DNA of 64,000 bases from assembly GCF_965229915.1 (NCBI RefSeq), contig NZ_CBDDJZ010000001.1, positions 186,001-250,000 on the forward strand, given 5' to 3'. A program made the position numbers and the translations under genes. The stretch is from Marinoscillum sp965229915. Lineage in GTDB: Bacteria > Bacteroidota > Bacteroidia > Cytophagales > Cyclobacteriaceae. Numbering within the stretch: position 1 is the stretch's first letter; each line of letters starts with the position of its first letter. Positions 24,611 to 33,928 of this stretch are shown here, piece after piece. The notes beneath the pieces were generated by a model. That model made no database searches. It was not told the origin of the DNA and was given only the letters and a program-made list of their open reading frames with translations.

Positions 24611-26218
24611 ATGATGAAATACCTACCCCTATTCACTACACTGGCTCTGATTGTAGTCGGGTGTAACCAAAAGAAACCTGAAGCTGATATGGCAGAAGCT
24701 CCTGAGAAACTACCGGTAAGGTGGCCGCATGCAGTCACTTATGAAATTTTCGTTCAGTCATTTTATGACAGCAATGGAGATGGAATTGGTGACTTTGAGG
24801 GAATGACCACCAAGCTGGACTACCTGCAGGATTTAGGCATAGAAGCTATCTGGCTCATGCCTATCAACCCTTCACCAACCTATCACAAATATGACGTCAC
24901 CGACTACTACGGAGTGCATCCAGACTATGGCACCATGGATCAATTCAAGGTGTTTGTAGCTGAAGCACACAAGCGAGATATCAAAGTGGTCATGGACATG
25001 GTGATCAATCATTGCTCTAGTGAGCACCCATGGTTCAAAGCAGCACAGGACCCCAACAGCAAATACAGAGATTATTTTGTGTGGGCTGATATGGAAGAGA
25101 TAGAAGCAGAAGGAAAATTAGAAAAAGAGGCTACCGGAGATAGTGACAACACCCATCAGTGGAATGAAGTAGAGGATCAGGAAGAGCTTTATTATGCGTT
25201 TTTCTGGAGTGGCATGCCTGACCTTAATTATGACAACCCTGAGGTAAGAGAGGAAGTCTACAATGTCGGCAAGTTCTGGCTGCAGGATGTAGGTGTAGAC
25301 GGGTTTAGACTAGATGCTGCCAAGCACATTTATCCAGACTATCGGGCGGAAGACAACCACGCCTTCTGGGCGGAGTTCAAACAGAAAATGGAATCTTATA
25401 ACCCTGACGTGTACCTGGTAGGTGAGGTTTGGGCAGATCTGGACACCCAGCAACCATTCGCCGTTGGATTTACGGGATTATTCAATTTTGATCTGGCATT
25501 TACCGTTCTGGAAACAGTAAAAAACGAACAAGTGGTATCTGCCTCCATCCATGAAAGTGCCTGGAAAGTGGATCAGGGCTCTCCTATTGGAATGTACAAT
25601 GAGAGTATGGAAGCCTTTCATGCGGTAAATCCTGAATTTGTCAATACAACCTTTCTGACAAACCACGACCAAAACAGAACCATGTCTTTTCTGGATAATG
25701 ATGAGCAAAAAGCCCGACTGGCAGCCTCTATCCTATTGACATTGCCTGGAGCTCCCTATTTGTACTACGGAGAAGAAATCGGCATGCGCGGAATGAAACC
25801 CGACGAGCAAATCAGAGAACCTTTCCTTTGGTCAGCCGAAGCTGATTCTGGACAGACTACCTGGATTGAAGCAGAATACTCCACTCCTGAGAGTGTTATT
25901 CCTCTCGATGAGCAAATGAAAGATTCTTCATCTATGTATCACCACTATCGAAACCTAATTCATTTCAGAAGAAAATCTGAAATAATGACCTACGGCACTG
26001 CTGAGCCCAAAGACCTTTCAGACGATGAATTGATGGGTTTCATACGCCGACACAATGGTAAGGAACTATTGGTGATACATAACTTGTCAGCTGATGTGAA
26101 AAGAATGGCAGCTCCGGGTGGTTTCATCAGACCAGTCTTATCCACATTTGATTTGAAGGATGAACCAAAAGATGGGTTAGATTTGCCACCATATCAAAGC
26201 GTTATTCTTTCGAAATAA
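24611..26218 (+). CDS. GH13 alpha-glucosidase/amylase family lipoprotein
   Basis: The 535-residue protein has a lipoprotein signal ending at VVGC (Cys about 18). The GH13 catalytic domain shows YEIFVQSFYDSNGDGIGDF, DMVINHCSSEHPWF, GFRLDAAKH with nucleophile Asp235, VGEVW with Glu272 and LTNHDQNR with Asp353. The SNGDGIGDF loop is typical of oligo-1,6-glucosidase/trehalose-synthase-like or neopullulanase-like GH13 members acting on short alpha-glucans. It is co-directional and 16 bases downstream of the other GH13 gene, so the two probably act in sequence. Confidence 0.92.
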   Translation: MMKYLPLFTTLALIVVGCNQKKPEADMAEAPEKLPVRWPHAVTYEIFVQSFYDSNGDGIGDFEGMTTKLDYLQDLGIEAIWLMPINPSPTYHKYDVTDYYGVHPDYGTMDQFKVFVAEAHKRDIKVVMDMVINHCSSEHPWFKAAQDPNSKYRDYFVWADMEEIEAEGKLEKEATGDSDNTHQWNEVEDQEELYYAFFWSGMPDLNYDNPEVREEVYNVGKFWLQDVGVDGFRLDAAKHIYPDYRAEDNHAFWAEFKQKMESYNPDVYLVGEVWADLDTQQPFAVGFTGLFNFDLAFTVLETVKNEQVVSASIHESAWKVDQGSPIGMYNESMEAFHAVNPEFVNTTFLTNHDQNRTMSFLDNDEQKARLAASILLTLPGAPYLYYGEEIGMRGMKPDEQIREPFLWSAEADSGQTTWIEAEYSTPESVIPLDEQMKDSSSMYHHYRNLIHFRRKSEIMTYGTAEPKDLSDDELMGFIRRHNGKELLVIHNLSADVKRMAAPGGFIRPVLSTFDLKDEPKDGLDLPPYQSVILSK

Positions 26219-26298
26219 CCCAAGAGTAAAACCCAAATAAACCAACAAGAGAACTATGAGTTGTAGCTGATAGTACTCTTAAAACAACAAACAATCAA

Positions 26299-27189
26299 AT
26301 GAACAACATTTCAGTAATTGGATCAGGAACGATGGGCAATGGCATAGCTCACGTATTTGCTCAATTTGGACATCAGGTAACTTTGATCGACATATCCGAA
26401 AAAGCACTTGAAAAGGGTCTTGCAACCATTGAGAAAAACCTGGACCGACAAGTGGCCAAAGAAAAAATCACAGCAGAAGATAAGAAAGCAGCCCTGGGCA
26501 ATATCACCACACAAACGGATGTAGCCACTGGTGTTAAAAACGCCGATCTGGTAATAGAAGCAGCGACGGAGAATTTTGAAATTAAAAAACAGATTTTCCA
26601 CACCATGGATGAGAATGCTCCAGCAAAGGCCATTCTCGCTACCAACACTTCCTCCATCTCCATTACCAAAATAGCCGCAGAAACGAAACGTCCTGGCCAG
26701 GTGATTGGCATGCACTTCATGAACCCGGTGCCGGTGATGAAACTGATAGAGGTAATCAGAGGGTATGCCACCACAGATGAGACAACAGCCAAGGTAATGG
26801 AGGCTTCTAAAAAGCTGAGCAAAATCCCTGTTGAAGTGAATGACTATCCGGGTTTTGTAGCCAATCGGATCTTGATGCCTATGATCAATGAAGCCATTTA
26901 CAGCTTGTTTGAAGGAGTGGCTGGTGTGGAAGAAATCGACACAGTGATGAAACTTGGAATGGCTCACCCCATGGGTCCTCTGCAGCTAGCAGACTTTATA
27001 GGCCTGGATGTATGCTTATCCATTCTCAATGTGCTACATGAAGGGTTTGGAAACCCTAAATATGCTCCATGCCCATTACTGGTAAACATGGTGACTGCAG
27101 GATATAAAGGTGTAAAAACCGGAGAAGGCTTTTACAAGTACACACCAGGGTCTAAAGACCTGGTAGTCAGTGAAATGTTTAAAAAGTAA
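26299..27189 (+). CDS. hbd: 3-hydroxybutyryl-CoA dehydrogenase family enzyme
   Basis: The 296-residue enzyme oxidises L-3-hydroxyacyl-CoA to 3-oxoacyl-CoA with NAD(P), or runs in reverse, in the cytoplasm. It begins with the Rossmann motif V-I-G-S-G-T-M-G-N-G. HFMNPVPVMKLIEVI holds the catalytic His, and the C-terminal helical domain carries NRILMPMINEAI and the GEGFYKY end. The length is that of stand-alone dehydrogenases, not FadB fusions. It is separated from the GH13 genes by 80 bases and followed by a repeat-type hairpin. Confidence 0.94.
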   Translation: MNNISVIGSGTMGNGIAHVFAQFGHQVTLIDISEKALEKGLATIEKNLDRQVAKEKITAEDKKAALGNITTQTDVATGVKNADLVIEAATENFEIKKQIFHTMDENAPAKAILATNTSSISITKIAAETKRPGQVIGMHFMNPVPVMKLIEVIRGYATTDETTAKVMEASKKLSKIPVEVNDYPGFVANRILMPMINEAIYSLFEGVAGVEEIDTVMKLGMAHPMGPLQLADFIGLDVCLSILNVLHEGFGNPKYAPCPLLVNMVTAGYKGVKTGEGFYKYTPGSKDLVVSEMFKK

Positions 27190-27193
27190 CCAA

Positions 27194-27277
27194 GAGGCTG
27201 TCTTAAAAGAATTGACTGTGTCAGGCTGAGCTTGCTAGATGGTAGCCAGTGCACTTGAAATCTTTTGAGACAGCCTC
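27194..27277. repeat. Palindromic intergenic repeat (REP/MITE-like)
   Basis: GAGGCTGTCTTAAAAGA and TCTTTTGAGACAGCCTC pair over 17 bases with one mismatch around a loop of about 50 bases. The loop includes GTCAGGCTGAGCTTG, a phrase I recall from dispersed Bacteroidota intergenic repeats. It has no coding capacity. It may act as a terminator for hbd as well, as TTCTTTG follows. Confidence 0.6.
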
Positions 27278-27336
27278 CTTCTTTGTAACATACATCCGAT
27301 TGTTCTTATCTTTTGCTCCTAATTGAGTAGCATGCT

Positions 27337-27723
27337 TTGAAGATCAAACTATTAACACTTCTGACATTATTGAGTTCTCTGGTAGGCTATCTAGAGTGGG
27401 GTGCAGATCAGGGTGGACTGCTTATACAACTAGAAATGGAAATATTGGTCAAACTAGCCAATGATCCACTATCAGCAGCACACCCGATGACACTCCTACC
27501 ACTTTTTGGTCAGGTCCTTTTACTTATCACCCTAGTCAGTTCACGACCAAGGAAATTCCTCGTTTATTCCGGTATCGGATCAATTGGTATTCTAATGTTA
27601 TTCATCTTCATAATTGGCATTATTGGGCCTCACTGGTTGATTTTAGGTTCTAGTCTTCCTTTTTTATTGATATCCACCCTCACTGTCAAGGAACTGAGGA
27701 AAGCCACCGGAAAACAACTTTGA
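27337..27723 (+). CDS. Four-helix small membrane protein
   Basis: This 128-residue, very hydrophobic protein has predicted helices at about residues 3-20, 50-67, 73-95 and 97-115. An acidic loop (GYLEWGADQGG) follows the first helix and a short basic tail ends it. No family is recognised. The start is a TTG, since the nearby ATG (27332) is in another frame and stops at once. It sits between the repeat and a MacB-type permease and may be expressed alone. Confidence 0.6.
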   Translation: MKIKLLTLLTLLSSLVGYLEWGADQGGLLIQLEMEILVKLANDPLSAAHPMTLLPLFGQVLLLITLVSSRPRKFLVYSGIGSIGILMLFIFIIGIIGPHWLILGSSLPFLLISTLTVKELRKATGKQL

Positions 27724-27842
27724 CTGTTAAAATTTGTCAAACAACTACCCTTCATCCTTCTGAAACTCCTTTCTTGTAAGCGAGATTGACCTGGATTCTG
27801 TGTATTCGTACATTCTACCTGATCAATCAAACTCAAACGAAC

Positions 27843-30242
27843 ATGTTCAGGACTTTTCTACTCGTTGCTCTCCGCAACTTTCGTAAAAACACACTGTCTA
27901 CTACCATCAACACGGTAGGACTTGTACTTGGATTCAGTACATTTATTGTCCTATCCCTATACGTCTACAACGAGCTCTCCTATGATCGTTGGCATGATAA
28001 ATCAGCACGTACCTATCGGTTTGCAACTATTGATGAAGCGCTGGGTGTGTCTAGCAATATGGTGGCCATCACTAACCCCATGATGCCAGAAGCGGCAGAG
28101 GAGAATATTCCAGAAATCGAACTGGCCTCTAGAGTTCTTTATGCTGGGGAGCAGCGAATGGAACGTGGTGATCAGGGATATTATTCAGAACATGCACTCT
28201 ATGTCGAGAATGACTTTTTTGAGATTTTTGACCTCCCAATCACCAACAGAGAGGAGACCCTTGAAAAATTCAATCAACCCCATAAACTTATCCTCAGCAG
28301 AGACTATACAGACAAGGTATTTGGAAAGAACAGCAATCCAATTGGTGAACTTTTAACCATCGATGAGGACTCCTGGGAAGTAGTCGGGTTAATGGACCAA
28401 ATAGATGGTAATTCTCACCTCGGTTTTGATGTGATGATGTCCCTCTACCCCGCTCAGTCTGACTCTTCCTTGGCGCAGTATCTAAATGGCTGGGGTGGTC
28501 TGGGGATGATTGGATATGCCGTGCTGTCTGAAGGAGCCAGCGAAACAGAAGTGGAGAAGAAGCTGAGTGATCTGGCGCTGGCTAATGACGTCAATGACTT
28601 TTGGATACCGCAGCTGCAGCCTCTGGAAGAAATTCATCTCGGATCTTCCGGCATTATTTTCGACTATTACCATATCAATAAAGGTGATAAGGTGTATGTC
28701 TATGCGCTATCTGGTGTAGCACTTTTTGTACTGCTCATTGCAGCATTCAACTTTATCAATCTCACAACAGCACAGTCCACTACACGAGCAAAAGAAGTAG
28801 GGGTAAGAAAGGTAGTTGGAAGCACTAAAGGTCAGCTGATCGCCCAGCACATGACCGAATCAGTCGTGCTATCAGTCATCTCTATGGCTATTTCACTTGT
28901 CTTGATTGCTGCTTTGACAAAGCTCTCAGTATTCAACATTGGATTTGACAGTACTGATCTGCTGTTCACTTATCCAGAACTCACATCAGGCTTTATTGTA
29001 ACAGGTATTCTCATTGGTTTGATTGCCGGTATTTATCCGTCATTTATTTTGTCAAGCATAAAGTCGGTGAATATCCTGCGTGGAAGATTTCAGACAAGCT
29101 CAAGGGGTATTTGGCTGAGAAAAAGTCTGGTGGTGATGCAGTTCATCGCTGCTATTGGTATGATCTGCACTACCCTATTTGTAGCACGCCAAATTGATTT
29201 TATCAAAAACAAAAGTCTTGGTTTTAACAAAGATCAAGTCATTAACATCAACACCGGTGACCAGGGACTTACCTCCAAACTAGAGAATTTCAAACAGCAG
29301 CTCGAGGGAAACCCAAACATCCTTTCGGTCTCCTATTCCAACAATATGCCTGGAAGTACTTTTGGTAGATCCGGTGTGAATCTCGAAGGTAGAGCAGAGG
29401 AAGATCCCTGGATAGTGTCAGTAATGTCGATGAATGAAGATTATCTGGAAACCATGGGCATAGAGCTCGCAAATGGCAGAAACTATGACCCAAGCTACGG
29501 ATCAGATCAACAAGAATCAATCATTATCAATGAAGCCATGATGGAGTCCTTAGGCTGGGATGAGGCCGTCGGAAAGAAACTCGTATTTGGTAACAACACT
29601 ACCAGAACAGTGATCGGTGTGATCAAAGACTTTCACTTTACCAGTATGCGTCACAAGATTGAACCATTGATGATTTTTTACAACCCAGGACCAAATAGTA
29701 ATCTCAATATTAAACTGGCAGCAGGAAACACCAGGGAAACAGTCGATTTCATTCAAGACTCATGGGCAAGTACTTATCCGAATTATCCTCTTGATTACCA
29801 GTTTTTTGACCAGGAATTTGATCAGATTTTTGCCTCCGACGAACAGTTTGGCAAACTGGTAGGTACGTTTACCTGGCTATCGATTGTGCTTTCGGGTCTT
29901 GGTTTGTTTGGGCTTTCCTTTTTCATGGTAGAGCAGCGCAAAAAGGAAATTGGGGTCAGGAAGGTTCTAGGCTCATCTATCTCCCAGATTGTCAAATTGC
30001 TCATGCGAGAGTTCGTGCTGTTGATTCTTTTGGCCAATATCATTGCCTGGCCAGTAGCTTACCTGTTTACTGATAGGTGGATCAGTGACTTCCAATACCG
30101 CATTGACCTGATGAGCTTTGGTAATTTGAGTATCTATCTATTAGCTGGGGTTGGTGCTTTGGTGATTGCAGTGTTGGCCGTAAGTTATAAGTCAATCTCT
30201 GCTGCGATGATGAACCCAGTGAAATCCTTGCGAGACGAATAA
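27843..30242 (+). CDS. MacB-like ABC transporter permease (FtsX superfamily), full length
   Basis: This protein of about 799 residues is built like the one at 9452. An N-terminal helix follows NFRKNTLSTTINTVGL, then a MacB-type periplasmic domain, a first FtsX block with RAKEVGVRKVVGS, a second periplasmic domain and a last FtsX block with KEIGVRKVLGS. The two share layout but differ greatly in sequence. No ATPase lies nearby. ATG 27843 matches the conserved MFRTFLLVALRNF start; the 19 residues upstream are not signal-like. Confidence 0.9.
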   Translation: MFRTFLLVALRNFRKNTLSTTINTVGLVLGFSTFIVLSLYVYNELSYDRWHDKSARTYRFATIDEALGVSSNMVAITNPMMPEAAEENIPEIELASRVLYAGEQRMERGDQGYYSEHALYVENDFFEIFDLPITNREETLEKFNQPHKLILSRDYTDKVFGKNSNPIGELLTIDEDSWEVVGLMDQIDGNSHLGFDVMMSLYPAQSDSSLAQYLNGWGGLGMIGYAVLSEGASETEVEKKLSDLALANDVNDFWIPQLQPLEEIHLGSSGIIFDYYHINKGDKVYVYALSGVALFVLLIAAFNFINLTTAQSTTRAKEVGVRKVVGSTKGQLIAQHMTESVVLSVISMAISLVLIAALTKLSVFNIGFDSTDLLFTYPELTSGFIVTGILIGLIAGIYPSFILSSIKSVNILRGRFQTSSRGIWLRKSLVVMQFIAAIGMICTTLFVARQIDFIKNKSLGFNKDQVININTGDQGLTSKLENFKQQLEGNPNILSVSYSNNMPGSTFGRSGVNLEGRAEEDPWIVSVMSMNEDYLETMGIELANGRNYDPSYGSDQQESIIINEAMMESLGWDEAVGKKLVFGNNTTRTVIGVIKDFHFTSMRHKIEPLMIFYNPGPNSNLNIKLAAGNTRETVDFIQDSWASTYPNYPLDYQFFDQEFDQIFASDEQFGKLVGTFTWLSIVLSGLGLFGLSFFMVEQRKKEIGVRKVLGSSISQIVKLLMREFVLLILLANIIAWPVAYLFTDRWISDFQYRIDLMSFGNLSIYLLAGVGALVIAVLAVSYKSISAAMMNPVKSLRDE

Positions 30243-30267
30243 GTGTCTCGTTAGGTATGTGTGGCTG

Positions 30268-31035
30268 CTAGTTGCAGTTTAGATATCGGTACCGGATGGC
30301 TGCTCCGGATGTGCCGATTTGTGCAAGGGTACTGCCATTGGCCCCGTACTGATACTGGAACTCTCTGCGTGTGTTATCTATTTGATCTGCCACGATGTTG
30401 TTGGGAGAAAAGAACTCCGGTCCAGGTAAACTGAAACTAGAGAAAAATGGCAAAAACAATCCCTGAAGAGGACTTTTGGCCAAGTCATAAAGGAAATAGC
30501 GGTCTTCTGATCTGACGAAGGAGTCGGGATTTTCAATCTGACTGAGATAGCTTTCTTGCCTGGTAATATTTCCCGATTCGTCCGTGTAGTAGATACCATA
30601 GGCTATGTATGAGTAATCTCCAGTACTTGCCAGGCGGTACATATCTACTCGAAAATGGTCTTCATTGTAAATAAAAAAATGTGTGACCAAAACATCTGAA
30701 AGTGGAAAGTGTCGAACAACTTCTTTTAACCGGCCATCTTCATATTTGGCCCTTAGGTAGGGATATTTACCTGGGTTGAGTTGATCAAGTATAACTAACG
30801 AATCCTTAAAATACTGAAACTGAAATGACGCTAATGTTTCGGTTCTGTCATTAGTGACATACTCCTGAATCTGACGGTATATCGTACCACCAGAAATGGT
30901 TTCAAACCGGTATCGATTATTAGAATCAAACTCAATCTCCTCGAGTATACAAGTAGGTGGCTGGAAACCTTCATCTTCACATCCACTCAGAATGATCAGC
31001 AGCAGACAAATAGACAAATACCGAAGTTTCATCAT
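30268..31035 (-). CDS. Hypothetical lipoprotein
   Basis: The 255-residue protein has a lipoprotein signal (MMKLRYLSICLLLIILSGC, Cys at about 19). A beta-rich body resembles YD-repeat-like, DUF4595-type Bacteroidota lipoproteins: strands such as YEDGRLKEVVRHFP, YYTDESGNITRQESY and FQYQYGANGSTL. No catalytic residues are evident. It is surface or periplasmic with unknown function. The upstream gene ends in a strong terminator, so it has its own promoter. Confidence 0.7.
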   Translation of the reverse strand: MMKLRYLSICLLLIILSGCEDEGFQPPTCILEEIEFDSNNRYRFETISGGTIYRQIQEYVTNDRTETLASFQFQYFKDSLVILDQLNPGKYPYLRAKYEDGRLKEVVRHFPLSDVLVTHFFIYNEDHFRVDMYRLASTGDYSYIAYGIYYTDESGNITRQESYLSQIENPDSFVRSEDRYFLYDLAKSPLQGLFLPFFSSFSLPGPEFFSPNNIVADQIDNTRREFQYQYGANGSTLAQIGTSGAAIRYRYLNCN

Positions 31036-31084
31036 TGTAGCATAAAGATTGTTAAGTGAAAATGTTTCACCTACTCAATATAGC

Positions 31085-31115
31085 CAAAAATGCCTCCTGA
31101 AATCTCAGGAGGCAT
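31085..31115 (-). terminator. Rho-independent terminator of the M2 peptidase gene
   Basis: ATGCCTCCTGA and TCAGGAGGCAT form a perfect 11-bp stem with a 4-base loop. On the minus strand it is followed by TTTTT, 8 bases after the peptidase stop. Confidence 0.9.
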
Positions 31116-31122
31116 GTATTAC

Positions 31123-32913
31123 TTAAATTGATTCAGGTAGCGTGCATTCTCGACCTTGATTTTCGGCCTTGAGATATTCCATCAATGGATCAAAGTACTT
31201 CAGCATCGCCTTGGCACTAATCCCTTCTCCTGTGGTCTCTTGCAGTAATTGTCTCCAGTCTTTGGTGGCTCCCACCGATAGCAGTTCATGCAAGAATTTC
31301 CCTACTTCTTTATTACCATAATAGTCAGTAGCCCGTGGATCAGCATTCAGAATATTGGTGGCAATGTGATCATGCAACTGGAACAGTATAGCATAAGACA
31401 AGGCATAATCATAATACTGTGCTGCATCATTATTAATGTGAGTTTTGGAAGCTGCATCGGTAAACTCTTCACCTCGCTCGGATGGAGGAACCATCCCTTG
31501 ATACTTAGCCGCCAGTTCCCACCAGGTCTTATTATATGCTTCCGGTGAAAGGTCGTTGGCATACAGTTCGTTTTCAAACTGTGTCATCACCCCTGCAGAG
31601 AACGGAATAAACACAATGTAATTCAAAGCTTCTTTTAGCAAAGCCTGTGTCTGGTCTGTTTCCGTCCCAGCTGGCACAAGTCCAATTCCTTCCAGAAATG
31701 GTTGCTGCATTGCAGCAAGTCCCATCATACTGCCAACTGCTTCATGAAAAGCACGATTGGCCCCTCCACGAAGTAGCGGCGGCACTTCTGGGTTGGTGTA
31801 CTCCAGATAGTAATAGACATGGCCCAACTCATGATGCGTCGTTTCATACCAGCTGGCATTGGGTTCAACACTCATCAAACATCTGACGTCTTCCTGCAGA
31901 TTCATGTGCCAAGCAGAAGCGTGGTTGTTTTTCTTATAAGTAACATCCTCAGGCAAGGGATACAAGCTACTCAATTCATAAAAACTATTGGGCAAAGGAC
32001 TTAGGCCTAAACTGATATAAAAGCGTTCGGCTTGTTCTACCAGCCATTTTGGACCCTTCTGCTCCAAAACGTCATTGAGATCAATACCTTCTACCTCTAC
32101 CATCTCGGACCAGTCCTGACCCCAACGGTTAGGAAGCCAATGAGCAGGGAGCATTTCAGGTACTTCGGCATTGTATTTTTTTGCTAATTCATAACGTGCA
32201 TAGGTATGCAGCTCCCGATATAGTGGCCAGATGTCCTTCACGAGTTGATCACAAGTAGCGATCATTTCATCTGTAGTCATACCGTACTCTGATACCTGAT
32301 AGGCGAAGTAGTTGTCATAGCCTAGTGCTTGTACCGTTTTATTTCTGAGCTGCTGCAGGTTTGCCAAACCATCTTTTAGCTCTTTACCTACTTCCTTACT
32401 GGCCTCCCATGCTGTCAACCTTTTATCTATATCAGTCTCTGAATTCAGTATCCCGTCAATCTCGTTAGTGGTAACAGACTCACCATCTATTTGGAAATCA
32501 AAACCAAAGAGTTGCTCTGTTTGTGCTGACTCGGCCTTAATTCTGGCCGACACGACTTCTGGAATAATGGCCGGATTGTTGGCCGCAGCATAAAGCATCG
32601 TCTCAAGCTGACGTATCTGCAGCGGCTCCAATTCAGCCTGTTTTTTCATTAATGACTTAATACTATTGATATTGGCTTCACTACCTGTGAATGCAGCAAG
32701 TGCCTCATTGGCTTGTTGGACCGCAGAAGAATTGGTTGTATCCCCAGGGATGATCCTGGTGTTGGCCATCCACTCTGCTTTGGCTGAAGCGTAATAGAGG
32801 TCAATGAACTCCGATGTGTAATCATCAATAAACGTCTGAGCCTCTTCTTTAGGGGTAGGTCCACATCCAATTACTATCAAGGCTATAATTGGGATAAAAA
32901 TTGATTTGTTCAT
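31123..32913 (-). CDS. M2-family (ACE-like) peptidyl-dipeptidase, lipoprotein
   Basis: The 596-residue zinc peptidase removes C-terminal dipeptides from peptides in the envelope. The zinc site H-E-L-G-H is at residues 361-365 and the third ligand is in FHEAVGS about 25 residues later. Family marks include HASAWHMNLQEDVRCLM ahead of the site and PFSAGVMTQFENELYA behind it. A lipoprotein signal (IALIVIGC) places it on a membrane. Length and motifs match bacterial single-domain M2 enzymes. A terminator follows directly. Confidence 0.94.
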   Translation of the reverse strand: MNKSIFIPIIALIVIGCGPTPKEEAQTFIDDYTSEFIDLYYASAKAEWMANTRIIPGDTTNSSAVQQANEALAAFTGSEANINSIKSLMKKQAELEPLQIRQLETMLYAAANNPAIIPEVVSARIKAESAQTEQLFGFDFQIDGESVTTNEIDGILNSETDIDKRLTAWEASKEVGKELKDGLANLQQLRNKTVQALGYDNYFAYQVSEYGMTTDEMIATCDQLVKDIWPLYRELHTYARYELAKKYNAEVPEMLPAHWLPNRWGQDWSEMVEVEGIDLNDVLEQKGPKWLVEQAERFYISLGLSPLPNSFYELSSLYPLPEDVTYKKNNHASAWHMNLQEDVRCLMSVEPNASWYETTHHELGHVYYYLEYTNPEVPPLLRGGANRAFHEAVGSMMGLAAMQQPFLEGIGLVPAGTETDQTQALLKEALNYIVFIPFSAGVMTQFENELYANDLSPEAYNKTWWELAAKYQGMVPPSERGEEFTDAASKTHINNDAAQYYDYALSYAILFQLHDHIATNILNADPRATDYYGNKEVGKFLHELLSVGATKDWRQLLQETTGEGISAKAMLKYFDPLMEYLKAENQGRECTLPESI

Positions 32914-32939
32914 GAGTTTGTCGTTATCAGTTCAGTTGG

Positions 32940-33869
32940 TTATTTGCGAAATTTAAGTTTTCTCATTCCATTAAAATATGTTAGCATCATTTTGAGCTTA
33001 GATCCGCCTTTTCGAGACATTTCCATGGCGTCCCATAGTTCCTCCGGTACTTGATCCAATTGGTTCATCTCTCCAGCTCCCTTGAGCCATTCACCTCCAT
33101 CGATGGTAATCACTTCACCATTGACATAAGCCGAAAAATCAGAGACCAGGTAAGCGGCCAGATTGGCCAACTCTTGGTGCTCACCTACCCTACCAACGGG
33201 CACCTTGGTAGCTGGATCGAATTTCTTTTTTAAATCCCCAGGCAGCAGACGATCCCAGGCACCCTTGGTTGGAAATGGACCCGGGGCAATAGCATTGGCA
33301 CGAATCCCATATTTGGCCCATTCCACGGCCAGTGATCGGGTCATAGACAGCACTCCAGCTTTGGCACAGGCTGAAGGCACCACGTAACCTGATCCGGTCC
33401 AGGCATAAGTGGTCACGATACTCAGGATGTTTCCAGGATGTTTTTCCTCAATCCAATCTTTACCCACTGCCAGTGTGAAATTATAAGAGCCTTTCAAAAC
33501 GATATCCACCACGGTATCAAATGCCCTATGCGAAAGTCGTTCGGTTGGGCTGATGAAATTACCAGCTGCATTATTGAGCAAGACATCTATTTTCCCAAAT
33601 TGAGATTTGGTGTCTTTGATAACTTGCTCAACCTGTTCATAGTCGCGTACGTCACATGCTAGTGGTAAAACGGGACTTCCAGTTTGATTGGAGATTTCTT
33701 CGGCCGTTTCTTTCAACACATCGAGTTTCCTACTTGTAATAACCAGATTGGCACCCAATTCGGAAAAATAAGTACCCATGGATCGGCCCAACCCGGTACC
33801 ACCACCCGTAACAACTATGGTTTTTCCTTTCAGAGCACCTTCGCGGAGCATGCCTTGTGTATATGTCAT
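32940..33869 (-). CDS. Short-chain dehydrogenase, 2,4-dienoyl-CoA reductase-like
   Basis: The 309-residue protein has the Rossmann motif T-G-G-G-T-G-L-G (about 21-28), the NNAAGNF strand and WTGSGYVVPSACAKAG followed by MTRSLAVEWAKYGIRANAIAPGP. In classical SDRs the last catalytic pair is YxxxK; here it is SACAK, with Ser in place of Tyr. That pattern is the one of 2,4-dienoyl-CoA reductases. The likely role is reduction of dienoyl-CoA in unsaturated fatty-acid breakdown, fitting the acyl-CoA oxidase and hydroxyacyl-CoA dehydrogenase in the window. Confidence 0.88.
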   Translation of the reverse strand: MTYTQGMLREGALKGKTIVVTGGGTGLGRSMGTYFSELGANLVITSRKLDVLKETAEEISNQTGSPVLPLACDVRDYEQVEQVIKDTKSQFGKIDVLLNNAAGNFISPTERLSHRAFDTVVDIVLKGSYNFTLAVGKDWIEEKHPGNILSIVTTYAWTGSGYVVPSACAKAGVLSMTRSLAVEWAKYGIRANAIAPGPFPTKGAWDRLLPGDLKKKFDPATKVPVGRVGEHQELANLAAYLVSDFSAYVNGEVITIDGGEWLKGAGEMNQLDQVPEELWDAMEMSRKGGSKLKMMLTYFNGMRKLKFRK

Positions 33870-33928
33870 ATCATTTTTGGATTAAGGGTGAAAGATACCA
33901 AAAATGAATGAAGCCAGATAGGCGGAAT

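Noticed and set aside
26323..26967. 214-codon minus-strand open frame opposite the hydroxyacyl-CoA dehydrogenase gene
   Set aside because: Its translation has no recognisable domain and the plus-strand gene has all family motifs across the same bases.
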